DNA from: an uncultured Bacteroidales bacterium | Lineage (GTDB): Bacteria > Bacteroidota > Bacteroidia > Bacteroidales > P3 | Length of the DNA: 16,869 bases | NCBI GenBank assembly: GCA_937901525.1 | Contig: CALDHX010000021.1 | Location: forward strand, 1-16,869 | Direction: 5' to 3' | Shown here: piece by piece, positions 1-7,066 of the stretch | Layout: each line of letters opens with the position of its first letter | How positions within the stretch are numbered: the first letter of the stretch is position 1 | The notes under the pieces: generated by a model | The model's input: only the letters and a program-made list of their open reading frames with translations | Told to the model about the DNA's origin: nothing | Databases searched by the model: none | Program-made: the position numbers and the translations under genes

Positions 1-45
1 AACACCACAAAAGGTAGCGTGAAAAAGAAATTGATTGTGGAATAA
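1..45 (+). CDS. 3' end of a T9SS cargo gene (sorting-domain tail)
   Basis: Partial gene entering from the left edge. Frame 1 gives 14 residues, NTTKGSVKKKLIVE, then TAA. This is the last strand and basic tail of a type A T9SS C-terminal sorting domain, the signal that directs a protein through the type IX secretion machinery to the cell surface. It is identical, at the DNA level as well, to the end of the cargo gene at 2002-3345. The rest of the protein lies outside the window, so its function cannot be stated. A terminator hairpin follows 13 bases after the stop. Confidence 0.85.
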   Translation, partial: NTTKGSVKKKLIVE

Positions 46-58
46 GAAAAGAAAAATA

Positions 59-97
59 AATGCTCCAAGATTTTTCAAGGAGCATTCTTTTTTATTT
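59..97 (+). terminator. Intrinsic terminator after the first cargo gene
   Basis: An 8-bp stem (AATGCTCC at 59-66 pairing with GGAGCATT at 79-86) with a 12-base loop is followed by a T-rich run (CTTTTTTATTT). It lies just after the stop codon of the partial gene at the left edge and should end its transcript. Confidence 0.8.
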
Positions 98-137
98 CAA
101 TTTACGCATCTATATTTGCGTATGTTGCGTTTTTCTC

Positions 138-190
138 TATAAATACATAAAACAAAAAAATCAAATATTTTTTTGTTTTATGTATTTATA
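138..190. repeat. Perfect 24-bp inverted repeat with 5-base loop
   Basis: Arms at 138-161 and 167-190 are exact reverse complements over 24 bases, separated by CAAAT (162-166). The arms are almost all A and T, with one internal C or G at two places each. The right arm holds the TTTG (172-175) that serves as the likely -33 element, and its outer end overlaps one TATATTTG motif (187-194). It could be an operator for a dimeric regulator or a cruciform-forming element. As RNA it would be a hairpin only in transcripts that start upstream. It is not needed as a terminator because a good one lies at 59-97. Confidence 0.85.
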
Positions 191-202
191 TTTGTATATT
201 TG
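172..202 (+). promoter_or_regulatory. Bacteroidetes-type promoter for the secreted-protein genes
   Basis: TTTG at 172-175, a 19-base spacer, then TATATTTG at 195-202 match the Bacteroidetes vegetative promoter pattern (-33 TTTG, -7 TAnnTTTG). A second, directly adjacent TATATTTG lies at 187-194, so two start sites 8 bases apart are possible. Transcription would begin at about 207-210 and leave a leader of about 130 bases before the ATG at 341. The call rests on motif match and spacing only. Confidence 0.6.
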
Positions 203-251
203 CAAAAATAATTTAATACATGTCTTCAATATATATATCTTTATTTTGTTT

Positions 252-285
252 AGGGGAGGAATAGCAGTAAACATTTGTTTACTGC
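252..285 (+). promoter_or_regulatory. Purine-rich run and 9-bp palindromic hairpin in the leader
   Basis: AGGGGAGGA (252-260) is followed by GCAGTAAAC (264-272), a 4-base loop ATTT, and GTTTACTGC (277-285), a perfect 9-bp inverted repeat. It lies downstream of the predicted start site, about 55 bases before the ATG at 341, and has no T-run after it, so it is not an intrinsic terminator. It could be a DNA operator or an RNA stem in the leader. The purine run looks like a ribosome binding site, but no convincing short reading frame follows it. Confidence 0.5.
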
Positions 286-340
286 GGTTATTTCGTTCAC
301 AATAAAAAAAATAATAATTGAATAAATATTTGAAAGAGAA

Positions 341-1972
341 ATGAGAAAAGTATTATTATTTGCAACTTTAATTATATTATTTAAAGTTGCTTCATCACAA
401 GTGTTTAAAGATAACGGTGATACCACAAGGGTTACGATTGTAAATACAAATCCGGAATATTTAGAACATTATTCGCAAAAAGTTTTAAATTATAAAAAAA
501 ACACACATATTGCTATGTCTAAGGTAAGTAATGATAGAGTTATTTTTATAAAAATGGACGATAATAATAATGTAGAGTCTGCACAATATGTTACAATAGA
601 CTCTTTTAACGTAAAAGATTTTGATATTTTTGAAAATAAATTATACTTTTGTGGGAGCAAAAATAACAATGTTTCTACAGAAGCTTTTATTGCCTATGTG
701 CCATTAGAAGATCTTTTTCCTACACAAATCTCGATTCCTTTAACTCCTTCAACCATAAAGTATACTTTGATAAATGGAATATATCAAGATAGTGTATTTT
801 CCATAGATAGAATGGAGGTATTTAGAGATAGTAATAATGTTGTTATAGCAGGATTAGGCAAGATGTATTACGGCAAACCTCCTTATCAAACATTAAGTCC
901 TTCACCAGGTGGTACTACTATGGTAGTAAACGATTTTGACGAATATTATTTAGATTTCTTTATGTTTTATACAATAAAAGAAAACACTATCGTAACAAAT
1001 CAAAACGCAGTAAATATGGGTAGTGCACCAATCTATGCTTCTGTTAATGATTTTGAAATGTTCTATGTTCCAACAGATACCGTTGCTAGTTGTTATTATA
1101 ATAAATTCGCTGATATAACAGAAACGGATAACAAAATCTATTTATTATCTGTAGATTATTCTATAATAACAGATTCCGTTCATTTTACTACTGCATATTT
1201 TAATTTATATTCTTTTGATAAATTTACCCGCCAGCAACAATCTGCAAACATAAATCTTCCTTTTAGTATATATCAAGGATATGGTATTAAGACAGTACAT
1301 TTGACAGACGACAATTTTGCTGTAGCATTAAACTCATACAAACATCTAAATCGTATCCAAACAGCCCATGTCTTTAAAATAAGCCCAGACGACACAACCA
1401 TCTTTAATGTATCAAATATTTCTTTTTTTGACAGTTTTAATGGTAGAGGCTTTGAAATTTATGATTGTGAATATTTACCAAGAGAGGAAGAAGTTATTGT
1501 ATTAAAAAAATCTGTAATAAACAATCACAAGACAGATGTCGTATTTCATTTAGATATGCGTCCTAATGTATCTTATCCTTATTCGTCTCATAAATATAAA
1601 GTTAATTTAAAAGAAGGTAGTAATTACGATATATATTTTAATGATTTGTATGTTTGTGGAATGAAAGACTATGCTGCAATAGGAAGCTTTACAGAAAGTA
1701 GAATGGTAGTTTATGATACAAAAAACAATAGTTATCTCTCTAATTCACCATGTTTTGAAGAAGAAAGTTTCAGTGTAACAAATGTATCGCAATATAATGT
1801 TATACCTATTCCTGCATTGGAACAATGTGAATTTAGCGAACAAACACTAAGTGTTGTTGATAATCATTTATTTACTTTTTATTCATCAGTTCCTATACAT
1901 TATGTAATTATAAACAACAAACCATTACCAAATCCTCATCAATCATCAATTGAAATAGAATGTTTAAAATAG
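341..1972 (+). CDS. Secreted protein of unknown function, no T9SS sorting domain
   Basis: A 543-residue protein that I do not recognise. Residues 1 to about 20 form a clear signal peptide (RK at the N-terminus, hydrophobic LLFATLIILF core, cleavage near ASS|Q), so it is exported. The body is rich in Asp, Asn, Tyr, Ser and Thr with alternating hydrophobic stretches, which suggests a beta-rich fold, possibly propeller-like; that is inference from composition. The C-terminus (ending SSIEIECLK) lacks the PNP...G-Y/T-Y-x-V...K-x-x-K pattern of a T9SS sorting domain, unlike the next gene. No transmembrane helix is seen beyond the signal peptide. It starts at an ATG after a purine-rich GAAAGAGAA and ends in TAG. 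The gap to the next gene is 29 bases with no terminator, so the two are probably cotranscribed from the promoter at 172-202. Confidence 0.75.
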   Translation: MRKVLLFATLIILFKVASSQVFKDNGDTTRVTIVNTNPEYLEHYSQKVLNYKKNTHIAMSKVSNDRVIFIKMDDNNNVESAQYVTIDSFNVKDFDIFENKLYFCGSKNNNVSTEAFIAYVPLEDLFPTQISIPLTPSTIKYTLINGIYQDSVFSIDRMEVFRDSNNVVIAGLGKMYYGKPPYQTLSPSPGGTTMVVNDFDEYYLDFFMFYTIKENTIVTNQNAVNMGSAPIYASVNDFEMFYVPTDTVASCYYNKFADITETDNKIYLLSVDYSIITDSVHFTTAYFNLYSFDKFTRQQQSANINLPFSIYQGYGIKTVHLTDDNFAVALNSYKHLNRIQTAHVFKISPDDTTIFNVSNISFFDSFNGRGFEIYDCEYLPREEEVIVLKKSVINNHKTDVVFHLDMRPNVSYPYSSHKYKVNLKEGSNYDIYFNDLYVCGMKDYAAIGSFTESRMVVYDTKNNSYLSNSPCFEEESFSVTNVSQYNVIPIPALEQCEFSEQTLSVVDNHLFTFYSSVPIHYVIINNKPLPNPHQSSIEIECLK

Positions 1973-2001
1973 TATTATAAATCACACTAATTTTTTGCCT
2001 T

Positions 2002-3345
2002 ATGAAAAAGATAGTATTATCATTTGCTATTACAATAGCTTTATTTTCAAGCCTAAATCTTAAAGCACAATATAGTTTTGAAGGAGTGCCTGATTCTTCT
2101 CAATATGATTTAATATATGTTTTTGATACAACTTATTTTTCTAATTGTTTTTTAAGCAATAACAATATGTATCACCGATTACCTGTTTATTCTACTGGTG
2201 GTTTTGCTCTTACAGATCGTTATGCTTTTATGTATGATAAATTCACTTATTATGCGCCTTATATGAGACTATGGTGCGATCCCAATTTTCCTATAATTGA
2301 CGGGCAGATTATTGGAGCTACAAAATCTAATGATTCTATTTATGCGGAAGGTTTTGCACAAGAGTATTTTTTTGATCAATTTGATATTCCTTATAATGAT
2401 TATATTATTTGTGGCGTATCTATAAGAGTAGGTAAAAGTTCTCTTAGTAATTATCAAAATTTTGCAATTTTAGATGAAAATCTTGACACTTTATCAACAA
2501 CAACATTTCATACATTTAATTTAGGTCCTACTTTGGAGGAAGTGGTACATTGGCATAGAGATGGTTGGAACAATTATTATTTCCCGCAAAGAGATTATGC
2601 AAGACTTACCAATTTAACTAATTTTCATTTAGCGTTTAGTTTAGATCAAGAGAAATATTTGGATAGTTATTTTTATGTAATACACACTTGTAATGTTTAT
2701 AGTCCTTGTCTTAGAGATTCTATCATAGCAAATGGAGGTTATTACGAAGTTGGTCTTAGTTATGACACTATTTTGCCAGGATTGATAAGTTGGCCTCACT
2801 TCTATCATAGAAATGGTGATTTTAGAGATGCTTTTCCTGAACTTGCATATAGAGATTCTTTAACAGGAGAATGGTTAAGCCCTGATGGTCTTCTTGCACA
2901 GCAAGCACAAGAGGATTTTTTAAAGGATTCGGTAGATGAAAGTGATTATATTCCTTTATGTTCTTTTACTAATTCAAAACATATTAAACGTTATGGTGAA
3001 TGGGTTAATTTCGTTGACGACCCTGCTTATACTATTTGGCAAAATATTTATATAAATATGGTGCCTATTATTATGATTCCTTCAAATACTCAATCGCTTT
3101 CAGAGGTAGAATTAGAGAAAATGTGTTACCTAATGCCTAACCCTGCGAATAATTACTTTAAGGTAATGAGTCATTATACTATAAATAATATTCAAGTCTT
3201 TGATATGGTTGGGAAATTGCTAATAGAAACAAAGGTAAGCAACTTTGAAAAAGACATAGATATTAGCAATCTATCTTCGGGAACATACATTGTAAAAATA
3301 AACACCACAAAAGGTAGCGTGAAAAAGAAATTGATTGTGGAATAA
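2002..3345 (+). CDS. T9SS cargo protein with type A C-terminal sorting domain
   Basis: A 447-residue secreted protein. Residues 1 to about 23 are a signal peptide ending LKAQ, with cleavage after the Ala. Residues 376-447 are a type A T9SS sorting domain (TIGR04183 family): MPNPANNYF near 378-386, then IQVFDMVGK, IDISNLSSGTYIVKI and a basic end KKKLIVE. It should be carried through the outer membrane by the type IX system, after which the domain is normally removed and the protein attached to surface lipopolysaccharide or released. The middle 350 residues, rich in Tyr, Asp and Phe, are not a family I can name; the style resembles uncharacterised surface proteins of gut Bacteroidales. The last 14 codons and stop are identical to those at the left edge of the window. 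A bidirectional terminator follows the stop. Confidence 0.88.
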   Translation: MKKIVLSFAITIALFSSLNLKAQYSFEGVPDSSQYDLIYVFDTTYFSNCFLSNNNMYHRLPVYSTGGFALTDRYAFMYDKFTYYAPYMRLWCDPNFPIIDGQIIGATKSNDSIYAEGFAQEYFFDQFDIPYNDYIICGVSIRVGKSSLSNYQNFAILDENLDTLSTTTFHTFNLGPTLEEVVHWHRDGWNNYYFPQRDYARLTNLTNFHLAFSLDQEKYLDSYFYVIHTCNVYSPCLRDSIIANGGYYEVGLSYDTILPGLISWPHFYHRNGDFRDAFPELAYRDSLTGEWLSPDGLLAQQAQEDFLKDSVDESDYIPLCSFTNSKHIKRYGEWVNFVDDPAYTIWQNIYINMVPIIMIPSNTQSLSEVELEKMCYLMPNPANNYFKVMSHYTINNIQVFDMVGKLLIETKVSNFEKDIDISNLSSGTYIVKINTTKGSVKKKLIVE

Positions 3346-3351
3346 GAATAG

Positions 3352-3383
3352 AAAAAAAGCAACCGAAATTGGTTGCTTTTTTT
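3352..3383. terminator. Bidirectional terminator between convergent genes
   Basis: A 13-bp perfect stem (AAAAAAAGCAACC at 3352-3364 with its complement at 3371-3383) encloses a 6-base loop GAAATT. The 7-T run on the plus strand and 7-A run on the other side give it the features of an intrinsic terminator in both directions. It lies between the cargo gene ending at 3345 and the OmpA-family gene ending at 3392, and would end both transcripts. Confidence 0.88.
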
Positions 3384-3391
3384 GTTGCTTA

Positions 3392-5338
3392 TTATTTTAC
3401 ATTTACTACTCTGATTTCAATTCTTCTGTCTTGCATTGCAGAAAGTGTAAAGACTGAACGACGCCTTTCTTCTATGGTTGTTGGATTTTCTGATGTACTT
3501 TCCAATTTTCCAACAGGCATTCTTTCAATGGCTATTCTGCCTACTTCAAAGTATGGTAAAAGTCGTCCGTTTTGCCATGTTTTTAAATAATTTTCTAAGC
3601 TAACGATTCTTCTTTCTGATAATGTGTGATTATATTCCGTATCGTGTAGTGCGGAAGCGTATCCTCTTACGTGAAGTGTGATTTGTTTTCCTGCGTGTGC
3701 TTGTTCTAAAAGATATTCTGCTAAAAGGTCTAACTTAATCATTCCTTTATCTACTTTTTCTTTAAAGAAGGCTTCCATTTTTTCAAGTGCTGGCCCTTCT
3801 AAACTATCGGCTAATCCTCGTGTTGTGTTTGCTTTGTATTGATTTGATAGCAATCTGTATTGTTTATAGCATTCTTGATATGAGGTTTCTGTTGTTGGTA
3901 ATGTGCTTGATGGATCTGGTTGGTCGTTATGGAAATACAATGCTATTGGTAAATCAAATACTGGATTGAATTTTGCTTTTTGTTCTACGATTTTTTGTGT
4001 TGGCACTTCTGGTAGGTGTTTATCCCAACGATATAGGTCATTGCAACAGGTCTTATTTTTTGGATTGTTTTCGCTTTTACGGTTTGAGGTAAAGTATCCT
4101 TGTTCTCCGCTAATGTTTACGTATGGATACATATCGTTTGCAGGTGAGTTTATTGGTTGTAGAAGATTTTCTGGCGTAGTCCAACGGTTTAAAGCTCCTT
4201 CGCTTCGGAAAATATCAAAGCCTCCAAAGCCTTTGTGATAGTTTGAACTAAAATATAGCATTTGTTCATCATCACAATAGTGTGGTGTGATTTCATCTCC
4301 TTGTGTATTGATTACATTTCCTAAGTTTACTGGTTGAGAATCTATATTATTTAGATTTACATACCATATATCAAAGCCTCCAAAGCCTCCTAATCTGTTT
4401 GAAGCAAAGTACATATAGGTTTCTCCTGCTTCATTGCGTTGTATGATTGGAGTCATATTTGAGGATTTCTTGTCATAGGCTTGCTTTACTAATTTTGGAC
4501 TGCTCCATTTGTTGGAAGCAAATTGTGTGTAGTAGATTTGGCTTACTTCTTTATTGTTTTTTATTTCTGTTTTATTGAAATAGATTGTGTTTGTTATTGT
4601 ATCGAAAAAGAAGTTCGATATGTTTTGTTTTTTGTTGTTTATTTTCCCTATTTCTATCGGTTTGGCAGGTGTGTAAAAGTCTTCATCTATATAAGAGTAA
4701 AAGATTTGGTTATATATATCTGAGTATATTTTTTGTCCGTCTTCTTCTTCCTCTTTGTAAATTGGAGTTGTGAAATACAATACACTATCGCGAAGTATAA
4801 ATGTACTACTTTGTGAAAATTCATTGTTCACATTATGACCTAAATTCACAACTGTTGTGTTTTCTTCTGCTTTGTCGTTGTCGAATATCCATCGTAGGGT
4901 TTCTAAGTCTTCTTTTGCTTGTTTTCTTATTTTAATATCAGGACAATCAAGCAAGAGTGTGTTTAGAAAGTGTTGGGCTTGTATTGTGTTTCCATTGCAT
5001 TTTGCTACTTCTGCTAAGTGAAGATACAAATATGGAAAGTTTGTGTTGATGTTTAGCGTATCACTTTCTATCAAGACTTTTTGATACCAATATTCTGCTT
5101 TGTCATAATCTTTCTGCATACGACATACTTCGGCTATCTTATAATTTAGATAAAGCGGATTGAGAATAAATCGCTTACCCATTTTATAATTTTCCATTGC
5201 TTGTTGATATTTGCCTTCATTAAAGGCTTTATCTCCTTTTTCTTCGTATGCTTTTGCATATTTTTCTTGTGCATTTACTGCTGAAAGCCCTATCGTAAAG
5301 CTTATAAACAAAAGGGCGGTTTTTAAAATGTTGGACAT
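3392..5338 (-). CDS. OmpA-family TPR/PD40 protein, PorE-like, T9SS-associated
   Basis: A 648-residue envelope protein with several domains: a signal peptide (1 to about 23, ending VNAQ), TPR-like helices (about 25-130), PD40/WD40-like propeller blades (about 165-440, with near-duplicate blades FASNRLGGFGGFDIW at 311-325 and FSSNYHKGFGGFDIF at 363-377), a linker with LYFHNDQPDP (467-476), and an OmpA-type peptidoglycan-binding domain (about 550-648, with SERRI at 574-578 and DRRIEIRVV at 637-645). This order matches PorE of Porphyromonas gingivalis, which anchors the type IX machinery to peptidoglycan, but many Bacteroidetes carry several such paralogs, so this is a PorE-like protein and not certainly PorE. 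Its start overlaps the end of the PorP/SprF-family gene by 16 bases, so the two are translationally linked. It is the last gene of the operon. Confidence 0.88.
   Translation of the reverse strand: MSNILKTALLFISFTIGLSAVNAQEKYAKAYEEKGDKAFNEGKYQQAMENYKMGKRFILNPLYLNYKIAEVCRMQKDYDKAEYWYQKVLIESDTLNINTNFPYLYLHLAEVAKCNGNTIQAQHFLNTLLLDCPDIKIRKQAKEDLETLRWIFDNDKAEENTTVVNLGHNVNNEFSQSSTFILRDSVLYFTTPIYKEEEEDGQKIYSDIYNQIFYSYIDEDFYTPAKPIEIGKINNKKQNISNFFFDTITNTIYFNKTEIKNNKEVSQIYYTQFASNKWSSPKLVKQAYDKKSSNMTPIIQRNEAGETYMYFASNRLGGFGGFDIWYVNLNNIDSQPVNLGNVINTQGDEITPHYCDDEQMLYFSSNYHKGFGGFDIFRSEGALNRWTTPENLLQPINSPANDMYPYVNISGEQGYFTSNRKSENNPKNKTCCNDLYRWDKHLPEVPTQKIVEQKAKFNPVFDLPIALYFHNDQPDPSSTLPTTETSYQECYKQYRLLSNQYKANTTRGLADSLEGPALEKMEAFFKEKVDKGMIKLDLLAEYLLEQAHAGKQITLHVRGYASALHDTEYNHTLSERRIVSLENYLKTWQNGRLLPYFEVGRIAIERMPVGKLESTSENPTTIEERRRSVFTLSAMQDRRIEIRVVNVK
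4212..4388 (-). repeat. 21-bp direct repeat encoding the propeller motif GFGGFDI
   Basis: Two identical 21-base copies (plus-strand positions 4212-4232 and 4368-4388) lie inside the OmpA-family gene. Each encodes the GFGGFDI core of a PD40-like blade, 52 residues apart. They reflect internal duplication of the repeat and would be a site for slip or recombination. Confidence 0.7.
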
Positions 5339-6330
5339 TGTATTGTTGTTATTTTTTTGTTATACGAAAATCTATTAAATCCATAAGTTAAACATAATTC
5401 CAAGCCTCCGTATGTGTTGGAGACTTGTGAAAGTCCCGATATATTTATATCGTATGATAAAGAAAAATTAAGATTGTTGTATTGATACTTCAAGGCTACT
5501 ATGATTGCGTCATTGCTTCTATAATATATGCCTGCTCCTATGTTGTTTTGATCAAATATTGTTGGTGCTATGTCTATATTGCAAAAACCTCCTATGATAA
5601 ATTCATAGTTGTCGTTTTGTTGTGAGAGGTTTGCTGTTAGTTGTAGGCTTGTTTGCTCTGTGGTTGGAAAAAGATAGTTTACATAGGTGTAGTATCGGGG
5701 TTTTAATCTCAAATCATTAAGTGTATATTCATCTAAAAACGAAAGTGATGGTGTGTTTATGTGAAATATTGCTGCTCCTGCCGAAAGGGTTTGCATTTCT
5801 TGTGGCTCTATTTGCCAATGAAAGCCTAAGGAAAGGTCATTATATGATAGGTTTGATAGATATAAGCCTTCCCAATCCGAAGGGTTTTGTCCAAAATCGG
5901 CATTTGTTGCATCGTAAGACCAATATGCGTTGTTTAGTTGTAGGCCTATTGATATGAAATGATTGTTGTTTTTTTGTATTTGTTTATTATAGGATAGACT
6001 TGCAAAGATTTGTCTTTGTCCAAAATTTAATGTGCCTGCTATGTCTCTAAGAAATCCTACGCCTATGCCAAAAGAGTGTCGAAATCTTTTGCTTTTCAAC
6101 ACTCGTGCTTCGGCTGTAAACAAACAAGTATTATACCCGTTTGTAGAAACGCTTTGCCACTGATTTCTATATATGGTTGAAAACTTGAAATCCGTTGAAA
6201 AAAAAGCTGTTTTTGCTGGATTCATATACATATCATTTGCATTAATTGACGAAAAGTGTACATCTTGCCCTTTTGTTAAAAGTGCAGTTGTCGTAAATAG
6301 TAAAAAACATACAACATAAAGCTTATTCAC
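5323..6330 (-). CDS. PorP/SprF-family outer membrane protein
   Basis: A 335-residue protein of the type IX secretion PorP/SprF family (TIGR03519), an outer membrane beta-barrel group. After a signal peptide (1 to about 21, cleavage near TKG|Q) it opens with the family signature DVHFSSINANDMYMNPAKT followed by YRNQWQSVS, has alternating beta strands throughout, and ends IQCPTF, close to the usual CPRF-type ending. In Porphyromonas PorP sits with PorK-PorN; SprF paralogs help export particular partner proteins. No PorK-N genes are seen here, so this is probably a paralog with a dedicated role. The start is GTG: the overlapping ATG one base upstream is out of frame and stops at once, and no in-frame ATG lies between the upstream stop and the signal peptide. 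It lies 22 bases after the lipoprotein gene and overlaps the OmpA-family gene by 16 bases. Confidence 0.9.
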   Translation of the reverse strand: MNKLYVVCFLLFTTTALLTKGQDVHFSSINANDMYMNPAKTAFFSTDFKFSTIYRNQWQSVSTNGYNTCLFTAEARVLKSKRFRHSFGIGVGFLRDIAGTLNFGQRQIFASLSYNKQIQKNNNHFISIGLQLNNAYWSYDATNADFGQNPSDWEGLYLSNLSYNDLSLGFHWQIEPQEMQTLSAGAAIFHINTPSLSFLDEYTLNDLRLKPRYYTYVNYLFPTTEQTSLQLTANLSQQNDNYEFIIGGFCNIDIAPTIFDQNNIGAGIYYRSNDAIIVALKYQYNNLNFSLSYDINISGLSQVSNTYGGLELCLTYGFNRFSYNKKITTIQCPTF

Positions 6331-6352
6331 ATTTCGTATTATTAGGTTTATC

Positions 6353-7042
6353 CTATCTCAACTTTGCTCTTATTACTTGACTGTCTTTTTCTATTAATTC
6401 TTTTATTTTCATTAGTCCGTCTTGTAAAGCAAGGGTTGCTGCTCTTCTTTGAAATTCGTAGTAACCATGATAAAATGCCATGTATTCTTTTGCGTATCCT
6501 CTTTCATTGTATTTGGCTACTAAATTATTTCTTGAATCGTATATTTCTACTATGACTTCAAGTTCGGTTGTGTTTGAACAAAATGGCATTCCAAATAGGT
6601 TTAAAGTCCCAAATGTAAAGCCACTTAACCACGACCATTTGTAATTATTTTTATTATAAATAGCTCCTGCTCTCAAAACAATATTTCCTTGTCGGCGTGT
6701 TGTTTGATCGCAAATATTATTCGCTACTTCGTTTACTAAAACTGTTGCTGCATCTTGTATTCTCTTTTCAGCAGTGTAAAGTTTTGTCTTTTCTGTTACT
6801 TCAAACACACCTTTACCGTATGGCGTTTCGGTAAGTCCGTATGGTGTACGTAAATCGTCTGATACTTTCACTGAATAAGAATTGGCTCCGTAAGCATTTT
6901 CAAATGAAGGTTGGTCAATCCAACAAGTAAGTCTTGGTAAAAGACTCACGTTTTGATAATCGGGTGCAAAAACATCTGGTTCTAATGATTTGCATGAACT
7001 TAAACCAATTATGGTTACTAATAGTAATAGAATTTTTCTCAT
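6353..7042 (-). CDS. Lipoprotein of unknown function, next to PorP/OmpA pair
   Basis: A 229-residue protein with a lipoprotein signal: RK, hydrophobic ILLLLVTIIG, then the lipobox L14-S-S-C17. Cys17 would be acylated, placing the protein on a membrane, probably the outer one. The mature part has a Gly-rich hydrophobic stretch (about residues 140-152, GFTFGTLNLFGMPF) followed by beta-type segments (LEVIVEIYDSRNN) and a helical tail. That shape resembles a broad class of small envelope lipoproteins whose function is not known, and I cannot name the family. It lies 24 bases downstream of mtaB and 22 upstream of the PorP/SprF-family gene, so it may belong to the same envelope module. It ends in TAG. 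Confidence 0.8.
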   Translation of the reverse strand: MRKILLLLVTIIGLSSCKSLEPDVFAPDYQNVSLLPRLTCWIDQPSFENAYGANSYSVKVSDDLRTPYGLTETPYGKGVFEVTEKTKLYTAEKRIQDAATVLVNEVANNICDQTTRRQGNIVLRAGAIYNKNNYKWSWLSGFTFGTLNLFGMPFCSNTTELEVIVEIYDSRNNLVAKYNERGYAKEYMAFYHGYYEFQRRAATLALQDGLMKIKELIEKDSQVIRAKLR

Positions 7043-7066
7043 ATTCTTTTTATTATTTTATTGCTT

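Noticed and set aside
1..48. The 48-bp repeat as an attachment site or mobile-element boundary
   Set aside because: It is explained by coding sequence of a sorting-domain tail, and no integrase, transposase or tRNA gene lies between the two copies.
138..190. The 24-bp palindrome as the terminator of the left-edge gene
   Set aside because: A better terminator with a G+C-containing stem and T-run lies at 59-97, and the palindrome overlaps promoter elements for the downstream gene.
60..305. 81-codon plus-strand reading frame between the terminator and the gene at 341
   Set aside because: It begins inside the terminator hairpin, runs through the palindrome and promoter, and encodes a Phe/Tyr/Ile/Cys-rich string typical of translated AT-rich non-coding DNA.
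3787..4773. Several plus-strand reading frames of 60 to 111 codons opposite the OmpA-family gene
   Set aside because: They are antisense shadows of a well-supported minus-strand gene, rich in Leu, Phe, Cys and Tyr, with no domain, promoter or ribosome binding site.
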